Positions 1 through 6,541 of a stretch of 9,223 nt of DNA are shown here, piece by piece. The DNA is taken from positions 1 to 9,223 of the forward strand of contig JALVYZ010000285.1 of assembly GCA_027037705.1 (NCBI GenBank), written 5' to 3'. The stretch's first letter is position 1; every line of letters begins with the position of its first letter. The DNA is from a bacterium (GTDB lineage Bacteria > DYJV01 > JALVYZ01). Both the position numbers and the translations under genes were made by a program. Under the pieces are notes generated by a model. That model made no database searches and was not told where the DNA came from. It saw only the letters and a list, made by a program, of their open reading frames with translations.

Positions 1-147
1 TTTTGCAATAATTGGTCCATCAGCAATAGGATCATTAAAAGGTAATCCAATTTCAACAAAATCAATCTTTGTATCTTTTATTAATTCTAAAATTTTAACA
101 TATTTCCCCAAATCTGGGTATCCTCCAACTATATATATCCCTTTCAT
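1..147 (-). CDS. trpA: Tryptophan synthase alpha chain, N-terminal part (3' end beyond left edge)
   Basis: TrpA cleaves indole-3-glycerol phosphate to indole and glyceraldehyde 3-phosphate and passes indole to TrpB in the alpha2beta2 complex. The 49 codons seen start MKGIYIVGGYPDL and contain FVEIGLPFNDP followed by ADGP. By family knowledge these hold the two catalytic acids, Glu49 and Asp60 in E. coli numbering. The start ATG (145-147) is preceded by AAAGGAGA, a good Shine-Dalgarno sequence. The N-terminus is short: compared with E. coli it lacks the first helix and begins almost directly at the first barrel strand, a form I believe also exists in other bacteria. It is the last visible gene of the trp operon, 87 nt after trpB, and that gap is filled by octamer repeats. 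The rest of the gene lies outside the window. Confidence 0.93.
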   Translation of the reverse strand, partial: MKGIYIVGGYPDLGKYVKILELIKDTKIDFVEIGLPFNDPIADGPIIAK

Positions 148-164
148 GGTCTCTCCTTTAATTG

Positions 165-237
165 AATATGCGTAGATGGGTACATGCGTTACTACGAAAA
201 TAATTTAAATTTTCGCATCGACACATTACCGCATTTA
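165..237. repeat. Inverted pair of TNNATGCG octamer arrays between trpB and trpA
   Basis: Plus-strand 8-bp units run from 165 to 196 (for example AATATGCG, TACATGCG). The inverted partner runs from 214 to 237 and reads on the minus strand TAAATGCG, GTAATGTG, TCGATGCG. The centre is a perfect 7-bp inverted repeat, CGAAAAT (195-201) and ATTTTCG (209-215), around AATTTAA. The unit TAAATGCG recurs exactly at 7918-7925. The trpB stop codon (235-237) is part of the last unit. The hairpin could form in the trpB-trpA mRNA gap, but there is no U-run after it, so I do not call it a terminator. Confidence 0.75.
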
Positions 238-1401
238 CCACTTCATACTCCCGACTCCGCACTCCTGACTAATTATTTCCAAATCTTTATCTCCTCTTCC
301 TGAAAGATTAATTAATACTATTTTATTCCTAAATTCCTCTTTGTTTTTTAAAACATATCCAATTGCATGAGATGATTCTAAAGCAGGGATTATTCCTTCC
401 AATTTACAAGTTTCATAAAAACCAAATAACGCATCTTCATCAGTTGCTGACACATATTTTACTCTATTGGTATTTTTTAAATATGCATGTTCAGGTCCAA
501 CTCCTGGGTAATCAAGACCTGCTGAAATTGAATGAACTTCCTTTATTTGAAAATTTTCATCCTGTAAAACATATGACAAACTTCCCTGAAAAATTCCCTT
601 TTTACCTTTGCTTATACTCATAGCATGATGATTTTCATTTATTCCACCAGCTTCAACACCTATTAATTTTATATTGTCATTTAAAAAAGCTTTGAAAATT
701 CCAATAGCATTACTGCCACCACCTATACAAGCAATGATATAATCTGGAAATTCCCCAATTCTATAAAAAAATTTTTTAGCTTCCTTTCCTATTACAGATT
801 GGAAGTACGCCACAATCTCTGGAAATGGATAGGGTCCTACAACTGAGCCAATCACATAGTGAGTATAATCATAGGTAGAAACCCAATCTCTTAAAGCCTC
901 ACTTACAGCATCTTTTAAAACCTTTGTCCCTGTTTTTACTATTTTTATTTCAGCTCCAAGAAGTTTCATTTTATCAACATTTACTTTCTGCCTTTTAGCG
1001 TCAATTTCCCCCATATAAATTGTGCAATCAAGTCCAAGTAAAGCTGATGCTGTAGCAGTTGCCACTCCGTGTTGACCTGCTCCAGTTTCAGCAATAACTC
1101 TTTTCTTTCCTATAAATTTTGTTAGTAAAGCCTGACCAAGAGTATTATTGATTTTGTGGGCACCAGTATGGAGTAAATCTTCCCTTTTAAAATAAATTTT
1201 CATATTGTATTTTTTTGACAGGTTTTCACAAAAATAAACTGGAGTTGGTCTTCCTGCATAATTTTTTAAAAAATAATCAAGTTTGTCTTTAAATTTTTTG
1301 TCTTTTTTTAATTTTTTAAAACTTTCTACAAGTTCATCAAGACATGGAATTAATGTTTCAGCAACAAATTGTCCACCAAATTCCCCATAAAATCCTCTCA
1401 T
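235..1401 (-). CDS. trpB: Tryptophan synthase beta chain
   Basis: TrpB is the PLP-dependent subunit that condenses indole with L-serine to tryptophan. The 388 residues match the usual length of about 390-400. Visible motifs are [12 protein letters not shown] (8-19), HKINNTLGQ with the PLP lysine at K83, AETGAGQHG (104-112) with the catalytic Glu at 105, the PLP phosphate loop GGGSN (227-231), [11 protein letters not shown] (295-305), ESSHAIG (342-348) and LSGRGDKD (366-373). The ATG shares ATGA with the trpF stop, and GGAG lies inside the end of trpF, so translation is probably coupled. The last 11 residues ([11 protein letters not shown]) lie beyond the usual end after KDLEII. They are encoded by the ACTCC heptad repeat, and the stop comes from the adjoining octamer array. 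Confidence 0.97.
   Translation of the reverse strand: MRGFYGEFGGQFVAETLIPCLDELVESFKKLKKDKKFKDKLDYFLKNYAGRPTPVYFCENLSKKYNMKIYFKREDLLHTGAHKINNTLGQALLTKFIGKKRVIAETGAGQHGVATATASALLGLDCTIYMGEIDAKRQKVNVDKMKLLGAEIKIVKTGTKVLKDAVSEALRDWVSTYDYTHYVIGSVVGPYPFPEIVAYFQSVIGKEAKKFFYRIGEFPDYIIACIGGGSNAIGIFKAFLNDNIKLIGVEAGGINENHHAMSISKGKKGIFQGSLSYVLQDENFQIKEVHSISAGLDYPGVGPEHAYLKNTNRVKYVSATDEDALFGFYETCKLEGIIPALESSHAIGYVLKNKEEFRNKIVLINLSGRGDKDLEIISQECGVGSMKW
240..274. repeat. ACTCCNG heptad array at the trpB 3' end
   Basis: Five 7-bp units, with ACTCCCG at 247-253, ACTCCGC at 254-260 and ACTCCTG at 261-267, flanked by degenerate units ACTTCAT and ACTAATT. The array lies inside the trpB reading frame and encodes its C-terminal tail. 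An almost identical array occurs at 8221-8248, differing by one base in the three core units. Confidence 0.8.
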
Positions 1402-1937
1402 TCTTCTCCTCTTTTCACACTTTTTATAAATTTTTTCATTAAATTAAAATCTTTTGTTCCATCTATCTCTACTCCACTTGAGACATCCACTCCAAAAGGT
1501 TTTATTTTTTGAATTACTTTTTTAACATTATCTGGATTTAAACCACCTGCAATAATTAATCTATCTCTATAATTTAAAATCCAACTCGGGAACTCTCTGA
1601 ATATTCCATCTCCTTTACTTTTATCATATAAAAGATATTTCCAATTATTATCTAAAGGCCTATTCTCTGTAGCAAAAATAAGATTTTTACAATTACATTT
1701 TTCATAAACTTGCAAAAAATCAGCATAATTTTTAAATTTAATCACATCTTTACAATAGAGACTCACTGCAACTGTTAAAATTTTTCCTTTTGCAAAGTTA
1801 AACATTTTAATTGAGTTATAAAAATCTACAAATCTTTTACTCTTTTCATATACCACCAATCCAATAGCTGTAAAACCAAGTTCAATTGCCCATTCAATTT
1901 CTTCAATTTTTTTTATTCCACATACCTTTACAAACAT
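1398..1937 (-). CDS. trpF: Phosphoribosylanthranilate isomerase
   Basis: TrpF performs the Amadori rearrangement of N-(5'-phosphoribosyl)anthranilate to CdRP, the third dedicated tryptophan step. Seen in the 179 residues: KVCGIK near the N-terminus with the catalytic-type Cys, [14 protein letters not shown] (consensus GFVFYPKSPRYV), YDKSKGDG in the region of the catalytic Asp, [11 protein letters not shown] and GVDVSSGVE for phosphate binding. It is about 20 residues shorter than typical, and the usual VQLHG strand is replaced by [15 protein letters not shown], so it is divergent but complete at both ends. It overlaps the trpC end by 10 nt, with GAGG upstream as a modest Shine-Dalgarno site, and shares ATGA with trpB. 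It contains three Trp residues, more than the upstream trp enzymes. Confidence 0.93.
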   Translation of the reverse strand: MFVKVCGIKKIEEIEWAIELGFTAIGLVVYEKSKRFVDFYNSIKMFNFAKGKILTVAVSLYCKDVIKFKNYADFLQVYEKCNCKNLIFATENRPLDNNWKYLLYDKSKGDGIFREFPSWILNYRDRLIIAGGLNPDNVKKVIQKIKPFGVDVSSGVEIDGTKDFNLMKKFIKSVKRGEE

Positions 1938-2674
1938 GAATAAAATTCCTCAAATTTTTCTTTTAAATTTTTAGTTTTCATCAATGATGTCCCAATTAAA
2001 AACGCATCTGCTCCTGCATTCTTAAAATCTTCTATATCCTTTTTAGTTTCCATTCCACTTTCTGCAATTTTTAAAAAATCTCCATTTAATTTTTTTAAAA
2101 TTTCTTTTGCTCGTTTTTTTTCAATTTCCATTGTATTAAAATTCCTTGAATTTACTCCAATAATTTCAGGACAAAATTTTTTTATTCTAAAAAAATCATC
2201 ATAATTGTGAATTTCAAATAATATTCTTAATTTTAAATCTCTTATAAAATTAACAAGATAATCAAGCATTTTATCATTGAGGATAGACACAATTAAAAGG
2301 ATAAAATCTGCTCCGCAATTATAAGCATTTTCAATTTGAACTTTGCTTATTATAAAATCTTTACATAAAACAGGCAAATTCACACTTTCAGATACTTTTT
2401 TTAAATCGTCAAAACTTCCTCTGAAAAATTTTTTATCAGTTAAAACGCTTATTGCACCAGCTCCATATTTTTCATAATATTTGGCTCTTTTTTCAACTTT
2501 TATATTGAGATTAATATCCCCTTTGGATGGAGAGGCTTTTTTTATTTCAGCAATAATTGGCCTTTTTCTTAAAAATTCAATTACATTTAATACTTTCTTT
2601 TTTCTTTTAATTTTAATTCGTTTTAAATTTTTTATTTCTTCTTCTTTGTATTTAATTATATCTTTAAACAGCAT
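1928..2674 (-). CDS. trpC: Indole-3-glycerol phosphate synthase
   Basis: TrpC closes the indole ring by decarboxylating CdRP to indole-3-glycerol phosphate. The 248 residues form one TIM barrel of usual length and are not fused to TrpF. Motifs: IIAEIKKASPSKG (40-52) with the catalytic Glu and Lys, AISVLTDKKFFRGS (74-87), LPVLCKDFII (100-109) with the general-acid Lys, FEIHNYDD (153-160), IIGVNSRNF (171-179, where most homologues have NNR), AESG (204-207) and GADAFLIGTSLM (221-232) for phosphate binding. The start follows trpD by 41 nt with AAAGGATA as ribosome site. No Trp residues. Confidence 0.96.
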   Translation of the reverse strand: MLFKDIIKYKEEEIKNLKRIKIKRKKKVLNVIEFLRKRPIIAEIKKASPSKGDINLNIKVEKRAKYYEKYGAGAISVLTDKKFFRGSFDDLKKVSESVNLPVLCKDFIISKVQIENAYNCGADFILLIVSILNDKMLDYLVNFIRDLKLRILFEIHNYDDFFRIKKFCPEIIGVNSRNFNTMEIEKKRAKEILKKLNGDFLKIAESGMETKKDIEDFKNAGADAFLIGTSLMKTKNLKEKFEEFYSCL

Positions 2675-2715
2675 AAATCTTATCCTTTATGTTATAATCT
2701 TTTTGAATTTTGCTT

Positions 2716-3732
2716 TTACCCTGCTTTTAATAATTCTTTTTCATTCATTTTCAAAAAATTAAACTTCTCCAATACATTTCCTGATTTTATTAATTCATAG
2801 CCATACTCAAATCCTTCTTTTAAAGAATTTAAATTTTTCATTTTAAAAAATATAATTGCAGAATTTAATGCAACAATTTTTGCGAAATTTTCATCTTCAC
2901 CAGAAATTGCTTTATAAAAGACCTCCTTTGCCTCATTTTCATTTTTTACAACAGGCATTTTAAATGGTTCAAAGAAATCTTCTGGATTAATTGTAAATCC
3001 AATAATTTCATCATTAATCTCAATACATTTTGTTGGAGCATAAGAGGATATTTCATCATAACCGTCTTCAGAAGAGTAAATTACAATGTTTTTTCTTTTT
3101 AACTTTTTAACAGCTTCGACAATATCATTTAATTTATCTTTTTTTCCAACTCCTACAATTTGAAAATCAGGTTGAGCTGGATTTATAAATGGGCCAATAA
3201 AATTAAAAATGGTTGAAACTCCAAGTTTTTTTCTAACTTGGCCAACATTTTTTAATGAGGGATGATAGTATGGAGCAAATAAAAATACGAATTTCTTTTC
3301 ATAAAAATATTTTTTTGCTTCTAACAGATCCATTTTTACTGGAATATTAAACTTTTCAAGTATATCAGCAGAACCTATAAATCCACTTTGAGCAGTATTC
3401 CCATGTTTTGTAACTGGAATCTCTCCAGCATTTACTGTTATTGCCACTGCTGTTGAAATGTTAAAACATCTTTTACCATCTCCACCAGTTCCACATGTAT
3501 CAACTGATTTAAAAGAACCCTTTGGAAATCTCTTTTTAAAAAGGTCAAGAACTTTTATTGCTCCTGCAATTTCATCTGGAGTTTCACCTTTTAATTTTAA
3601 CGCAATTAAAATATTTGCTACTTCATTACTCTCAACTTCTCCTGTTAAAATTTTTTCAAATAAAAATTGAGACTCTTCAAAACTTAAATTTTCCTTTTCA
3701 AATAATCTTTTCATAATCTTTTTAACTTTCAT
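2716..3732 (-). CDS. trpD: Anthranilate phosphoribosyltransferase
   Basis: TrpD transfers the phosphoribosyl group from PRPP to anthranilate. The 338 residues match the family. Seen: an N-terminal helical domain, DTCGTGGDG (78-86) for PRPP pyrophosphate, NISTA (91-95), KHGN (109-112), VRKKLGVSTIFNFIGPFINPA (166-186) including the anthranilate-side VR, and DGYDEIS (223-229) with the Asp-Glu Mg2+ pair. One oddity: after KHGN most homologues read R-(A/S)-x-S-S, here TAQSG. The ATG is preceded by AAGGAGGGG at good spacing (3738-3746). It lies 53 nt after trpG, a gap holding part of a heptad repeat. No Trp residues. Confidence 0.96.
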   Translation of the reverse strand: MKVKKIMKRLFEKENLSFEESQFLFEKILTGEVESNEVANILIALKLKGETPDEIAGAIKVLDLFKKRFPKGSFKSVDTCGTGGDGKRCFNISTAVAITVNAGEIPVTKHGNTAQSGFIGSADILEKFNIPVKMDLLEAKKYFYEKKFVFLFAPYYHPSLKNVGQVRKKLGVSTIFNFIGPFINPAQPDFQIVGVGKKDKLNDIVEAVKKLKRKNIVIYSSEDGYDEISSYAPTKCIEINDEIIGFTINPEDFFEPFKMPVVKNENEAKEVFYKAISGEDENFAKIVALNSAIIFFKMKNLNSLKEGFEYGYELIKSGNVLEKFNFLKMNEKELLKAG

Positions 3733-3774
3733 CTTTACCCCTCCTTAAAATTTTTATAAAAATCAACTTATTAT

Positions 3775-3804
3775 CCTTCAACCTTCTACCTTCCCCCTTC
3801 CACC
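3775..3804. repeat. GGTGGAA heptad array at the trpG 3' end
   Basis: On the plus strand four 7-bp units follow CC: TTCAACC (3777-3783), TTCTACC, TTCCCCC and TTCCACC (3798-3804). The minus (mRNA) strand therefore reads GGTGGAA-type units, opposite to the copies inside trpE and aroA. The trpG stop codon TAG lies within this array. Confidence 0.8.
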
Positions 3805-4376
3805 TTTATTTTTGTATTTTCACAAAAATTTTTAAAATTTTTAATTATTTGCTCTCCAAATTCACTAAAATAAGATTCTGGATGAAACTGTACGCCAAAT
3901 AACATTTTATCTTTATCTTCTATTGCCATTATTTCTTTATCTGATATAGATTTTGCTTTTATTAATGGTGAATCTTCAGGGATTTCCACAGCAAGAGAAT
4001 GGTATCTTACAGAGTTAAAAAATTCTGGGATATTTTTAAATAATATTGAATCTCTAATAATTCTTATTTTATCAATCTTGCCATGCTTTATTGTCTTTGC
4101 TTTTTTTATTTTATATCCGAGGAAAAATCCTATACACTGCATCCCAAGGCACACTCCTAAAAAAGGAATTTTCCCAGAATATTTCTCAAGATATTTTATT
4201 GAATTTGCAGAATTTTCTGGGCGTGATGGTCCAGGAGAAATGATTATTCCATTAAGATTATTAATATTGACTATTTCATCATCATTTTTCTTTACAACAA
4301 CATTAAGACCACATTTTACACATAAAGCATATAAATTGTATGTAAATGAATCATAATTATCAATAAGCAAAAACAT
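3786..4376 (-). CDS. trpG: Anthranilate synthase component II, glutamine amidotransferase
   Basis: TrpG hydrolyses glutamine and delivers ammonia to TrpE for anthranilate formation. The 196 residues are a class I amidotransferase: NYDSFTYN (7-14), IIISPGPSRPENS (44-56), GVCLGMQ with nucleophile Cys76, RYHSL (124-128), and QFHPES with His165 and Glu167 completing the triad. It is a free-standing subunit with no fusion to TrpD or TrpE. It starts inside the end of trpE (17-nt overlap) with GGAGAAAAACA upstream, suggesting coupled synthesis of the two subunits. The last residues, VEGGR, and the TAG stop are read from a heptad repeat, so the native C-terminus has been replaced or extended slightly. 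No Trp residues. Confidence 0.96.
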   Translation of the reverse strand: MFLLIDNYDSFTYNLYALCVKCGLNVVVKKNDDEIVNINNLNGIIISPGPSRPENSANSIKYLEKYSGKIPFLGVCLGMQCIGFFLGYKIKKAKTIKHGKIDKIRIIRDSILFKNIPEFFNSVRYHSLAVEIPEDSPLIKAKSISDKEIMAIEDKDKMLFGVQFHPESYFSEFGEQIIKNFKNFCENTKIKVEGGR

Positions 4377-5823
4377 TGTTTTTCTCCATTTGTGTTATAA
4401 AATTTATAGCACTAAAAATTGCTTTTAATTTTCTGTCTATTTCTTTTAATTCATTTTCTGGAGAACTATCTGCAACTATGCCTGCACCTGCTCTTGAAAT
4501 AGTTTTTTCTTTTTCAAAAAATGCACTTCTAATTGTTATGCATGTATCAAGTGAATGATTGTAATTTATGTAACCTACACAGCCAGAATAGAATCCTCTT
4601 GTCGATTCTTCATATTCTGAAATTAACTCAATAGCTCTAACCTTTGGAGCTCCTGATACAGTACCAGCAGGAAAGGTTTTTAAAAAAAGTTGAAATGGAG
4701 TAACATTATTTTTTAATCTACCTATTACTTCTGAAACAATATGAATAACATGTGAATAAACTTCTGTGGAGAATGCAGTTGTGACCTTCACAGAATTTAT
4801 ATCGCATCCCTGATAAAGGTCATTTCTTGCGAGGTCTAAAAGCATTAAATGTTCTGAAATCTCTTTTTCATCATCCAAAAGCGCTTTTTTAATTTTTTCC
4901 AAATCTTTCCCAACTGGATATGTTCCTGCTATAGGTTTTAATAATGCATATCTATTTTTAACTTTGAGGTGAGTTTCTGGAGATGAGCCAGCTAAAACTT
5001 TATCGTTAAATTTAATGAAAAACATATATGGAGAAGGATTTATGTTTCTTAAAGCTCTATAAAAAGAAAATGGATTAACTTTTCCATAAACTGTATATTT
5101 TCTTGATAATACTACCTGAATTGCTTCACCATTAATTATTTCATCCTTAATGCTGTTAATTTTATCAAGAAATTTGATATCTTGATATTCTTTTTCAATA
5201 GTTAAGGTTGAAGGTGGAAGGTGGGAGGTTGAAGAGTTTTTTTTATTTTTAAATACTTTTTTTGTAAAATCGTTTAGTTTTTCAAGTGCTAAGAAGTAGT
5301 TTACATTGTTATCAACACAAATTGCAGCATACAGTTTATTTTTAAAATTATCAAATACAAAAAATTTATTTACTTCAAATACAATAGAATGAATTTCATC
5401 AGAAATTTTAATTTTTTTTCTTAGAAAATTCATAAAGTTAACTGTCTCATATCCAAAAAATCCAACTAATCCTCCTGCAAAATCACCAAATTCTTCATTA
5501 ATAAACTGACTTTTTTCTTGGTAATTTTCATTAATATAATCAATTATGTTTTTGTTGATTTTTTTATAGTCTTCTCCTTTTTGAATAATAACATGGTCCC
5601 TTGTACCAATTAATACTTTTTCAGGATTACTTCCAAGGAATGAAAATCTTGAAAATGTTTTATCAATTTTTGTGCTTTCTAAAAGAAATAGATTCTTGCA
5701 ATAAGAAAGCAATAAAAGGAGATTTACAGGAGTTAATGTATCTGCAAATATCTCTTTATAGATTGTTATTTTTTCATATTTTTCTGATAACTTTAAAAAT
5801 TCTTCTTTTTCAGGATAGATCAT
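4360..5823 (-). CDS. trpE: Anthranilate synthase component I
   Basis: TrpE converts chorismate to anthranilate using ammonia from TrpG. The 487 residues, counted from the ATG at 5823, include the tryptophan feedback motif LLES (47-50) and the chorismate-binding domain: GEAIQVVLSR (232-241), PIAGTYP (297-303), EISEHLMLLDLARNDL (321-336), FPAGTVSGAPKVRAIELI (384-401), RGFYSGCVGY (409-418) and AGAGIVADS (445-453). An in-frame TTG at 5835 would add four residues but overlaps the Shine-Dalgarno GGAGGAG (5827-5833). The ATG sits 5 nt after GGAGG, so I chose it. Residues 196-206 (NSSTSHLPPST) come from an inserted heptad module in the linker before the catalytic domain. First gene after the second trp attenuator. 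No Trp residues. Confidence 0.97.
   Translation of the reverse strand: MIYPEKEEFLKLSEKYEKITIYKEIFADTLTPVNLLLLLSYCKNLFLLESTKIDKTFSRFSFLGSNPEKVLIGTRDHVIIQKGEDYKKINKNIIDYINENYQEKSQFINEEFGDFAGGLVGFFGYETVNFMNFLRKKIKISDEIHSIVFEVNKFFVFDNFKNKLYAAICVDNNVNYFLALEKLNDFTKKVFKNKKNSSTSHLPPSTLTIEKEYQDIKFLDKINSIKDEIINGEAIQVVLSRKYTVYGKVNPFSFYRALRNINPSPYMFFIKFNDKVLAGSSPETHLKVKNRYALLKPIAGTYPVGKDLEKIKKALLDDEKEISEHLMLLDLARNDLYQGCDINSVKVTTAFSTEVYSHVIHIVSEVIGRLKNNVTPFQLFLKTFPAGTVSGAPKVRAIELISEYEESTRGFYSGCVGYINYNHSLDTCITIRSAFFEKEKTISRAGAGIVADSSPENELKEIDRKLKAIFSAINFITQMEKNNVFAY
5206..5240. repeat. 35-nt heptad module inserted in trpE
   Basis: Five 7-bp units on the plus strand: GGTTGAA (5206-5212), GGTGGAA, GGTGGGA, GGTTGAA and GAGTTTT (5234-5240). 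It is translated on the minus strand as NSSTSHLPPST. Its length and unit order match the copy at 7221-7255 in aroA. Confidence 0.85.
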
Positions 5824-5826
5824 AAT

Positions 5827-5833
5827 CTCCTCC
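5827..5833 (-). promoter_or_regulatory. trpE Shine-Dalgarno site, decides the start codon
   Basis: GGAGGAG on the minus strand; GGAGG (5829-5833) is 5 nt before the ATG at 5823-5821. The first G of the motif is the third base of the in-frame TTG, so that TTG cannot easily serve as the start. Confidence 0.85.
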
Positions 5834-5841
5834 AATTAGGC

Positions 5842-5871
5842 AAAAAAAAAGCCGTGGGAATTACCCACGGC
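5842..5871 (-). terminator. Attenuator terminator 2 (before trpE)
   Basis: Perfect 8-bp stem GCCGTGGG (5864-5871) and CCCACGGC (5851-5858) with loop TAATT, followed on the minus strand by nine T (5842-5850). It lies between leader peptide 2 and trpE, as an attenuator terminator should. The stem is identical to that of terminator 1. Confidence 0.93.
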
Positions 5872-5916
5872 TTTTAAAATATATAACGATAGAATACACC
5901 TACCGCGGGTATTCCC
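5842..5916 (-). promoter_or_regulatory. Tryptophan attenuator 2 (antiterminator versus terminator)
   Basis: The minus-strand segment GGGAATACCCGCGG (5903-5916) can pair with CCGTGGGTAATTCCC (5856-5870), which contains the 5' arm of the terminator. The pairing is 14 bp with one G-U and one bulged A. It covers the codons just before the leader stop, so a ribosome reaching the stop would mask it and allow termination. A ribosome stalled at the Trp codons ends upstream of it and leaves it free. A competing hairpin at 5892-5914 (GAATACCC with GGTGTATTC, one bulge) would favour termination when the leader is untranslated. Structures were paired by hand, not folded by program. Confidence 0.82.
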
Positions 5917-5968
5917 TGAAACTTAAATTATTCCACCACCAGCACCATGTTGAGTTTTGTATAATCAT
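5900..5968 (-). CDS. trpL: Tryptophan leader peptide 2
   Basis: A 22-residue ORF: MIIQNST, then the Trp cluster WCWWW (codons 8-12, 5933-5947), then NNLSFREYPR and TAG. AAAGGAGA (5973-5980) stands 4-5 nt before the ATG. It ends 28 nt before the terminator stem of attenuator 2, upstream of trpE. Four Trp codons out of 22 in an otherwise nearly Trp-free operon, placed before an antiterminator/terminator pair, are the hallmark of ribosome-mediated trp attenuation. It begins 16 nt after the toxin stop codon. Too short for ordinary gene finders. The peptide itself probably has no function beyond stalling. Confidence 0.88.
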   Translation of the reverse strand: MIIQNSTWCWWWNNLSFREYPR

Positions 5969-5984
5969 ATTATCTCCTTTTCTA

Positions 5985-6260
5985 TTATGGAAAAATCTTA
6001 TAAATATCCTTTCTATGTGCAATTATTTTAACAAAAATTATTTTATTTATCTTATCAATCTCTAACCCAATTCTATAATCTCCTATTCTTATCTTATATT
6101 TATTTTTATAACCTTTCATTTTATTTAAAAAATTCAAAGCATAAGGATTATCTGTAAAAGGTAACTGTTCAAATACTATTCTTTCCACTTTCATTCTTAA
6201 CTCATCTGGCAATTCTACTAATTTTTTTATGAATTTTTTAGAATATTTTACTTCCCACAT
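5985..6260 (-). CDS. RelE/ParE-superfamily toxin
   Basis: A 91-residue protein of the RelE/ParE toxin fold. RelE-type members cleave mRNA in the ribosomal A site when freed from antitoxin; ParE-type members target gyrase. Seen: N-terminal helices (YSKKFIKKLVELPDELRMKV), then YKIRIGDYRIGLEID (55-69) and VKIIAHRKDIYK (77-88), the usual strand pattern with basic residues K56, R58, R63 and R83 and a C-terminal Tyr87. The IRIGDYRI...HRKDIYK arrangement suits RelE better than ParE, but activity is inferred. It overlaps the antitoxin by 13 nt and has no recognisable Shine-Dalgarno sequence, so its translation probably depends on the antitoxin's. Codon 2 is UGG (Trp), the only Trp in the protein. It lies between the two trp attenuators. 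Confidence 0.88.
   Translation of the reverse strand: MWEVKYSKKFIKKLVELPDELRMKVERIVFEQLPFTDNPYALNFLNKMKGYKNKYKIRIGDYRIGLEIDKINKIIFVKIIAHRKDIYKIFP
5995..6022 (-). promoter_or_regulatory. Possible internal promoter for leader 2 and trpE
   Basis: TTGCAC (6017-6022), 16-bp spacer, TAAGAT (5995-6000) on the minus strand inside the toxin gene. Each hexamer matches the sigma-70 consensus at four of six bases. A start near 5988 would leave room for the leader 2 Shine-Dalgarno site. In an AT-rich genome such matches arise by chance, so this is weak. Confidence 0.25.
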
Positions 6261-6454
6261 TGATTTTTTAATTCATTATAATAATTTAAAGATTCTTCAT
6301 ATGATAAAAAATCTTCTTCTATTTCTTCCATCATTTTTGATAATCCATAATTTTCAATAATTTCTTCTAAAATTTTAAAATCTTCAAATGGTATCTGCAC
6401 TGCAATAGGATTGTTATTTTCATCATAAAGGATGTTTTTTCTAATTTTTAACAT
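6248..6454 (-). CDS. Antitoxin, RelB/Phd-like, partner of the adjacent toxin
   Basis: A 68-residue acidic protein. The N-terminal half (LYDENNNPIAVQIPFEDFKILEEIIENYG) resembles the start of short Phd/YefM- or RelB-like antitoxins that precede RelE toxins. The C-terminal half (MMEEIEEDFLSYEESLNYYNELK) is the amphipathic, acidic part expected to wrap and neutralise the toxin. The identity rests mainly on gene order, size and this pattern. AAGGGGGG serves as ribosome site. It starts 26 nt after terminator 1, so it is the first gene controlled by attenuator 1, and it overlaps the toxin gene by 13 nt. It has no Trp codons. If it represses its own operon as many antitoxins do, that would add a second input. 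Confidence 0.8.
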   Translation of the reverse strand: MLKIRKNILYDENNNPIAVQIPFEDFKILEEIIENYGLSKMMEEIEEDFLSYEESLNYYNELKNQCGK

Positions 6455-6472
6455 CTTTTCCCCCCTTAAAAA

Positions 6473-6501
6473 TAAAAAAAGCCGTGGGGGATGCCCACGG
6501 C
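6473..6501 (-). terminator. Attenuator terminator 1 (before the toxin-antitoxin pair)
   Basis: 8-bp stem GCCGTGGG (6494-6501) and CCCACGGC (6481-6488), loop CATCC, then seven T, an A and more T on the minus strand. The stem sequence is identical to terminator 2; only the loop differs. Confidence 0.92.
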
Positions 6502-6541
6502 TTTTATAATAAACGGATACTATTTATCCGTGGCTATCCCC
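6474..6541 (-). promoter_or_regulatory. Tryptophan attenuator 1 (antiterminator versus terminator)
   Basis: The minus-strand GGGGATAGCCACGG (6528-6541) is complementary to CCGTGGGCATCCCC (6487-6500) at 12 of 14 positions, and the latter includes the 5' terminator arm. The leader 1 stop codon (6534-6536) lies inside the first strand, so a ribosome finishing the peptide masks it. CGGATA (6525-6530) and TATCCG (6514-6519) form a perfect 6-bp hairpin that overlaps the antiterminator strand and could act as pause or competitor. From the last Trp codon to the antiterminator strand is 16 nt, the same as in attenuator 2. Confidence 0.8.

Noticed and set aside
165-237. Intrinsic terminator between trpB and trpA
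   Set aside because: The inverted repeat has an AT-rich 7-bp stem and no following U-run, and trpA follows with a good ribosome site.
3458-3670. Plus-strand ORFs such as this one opposite trpD, and those opposite trpE, trpG, aroA and pheA
   Set aside because: They lie wholly opposite conserved enzyme genes, show no recognisable motifs and are expected by chance from codon use on the other strand.
5824-5835. TTG at 5833-5835 as trpE start
   Set aside because: It overlaps the Shine-Dalgarno sequence GGAGGAG that serves the ATG at 5823; the four extra residues are not family sequence.
5842-5980. T-box riboswitch before trpE
   Set aside because: AGGGAATACCCGCGG slightly recalls the T-box AGGGTGGNACCGCG, but there is no room for specifier and stem I elements, and a Trp-rich leader ORF with matching geometry explains the region better.
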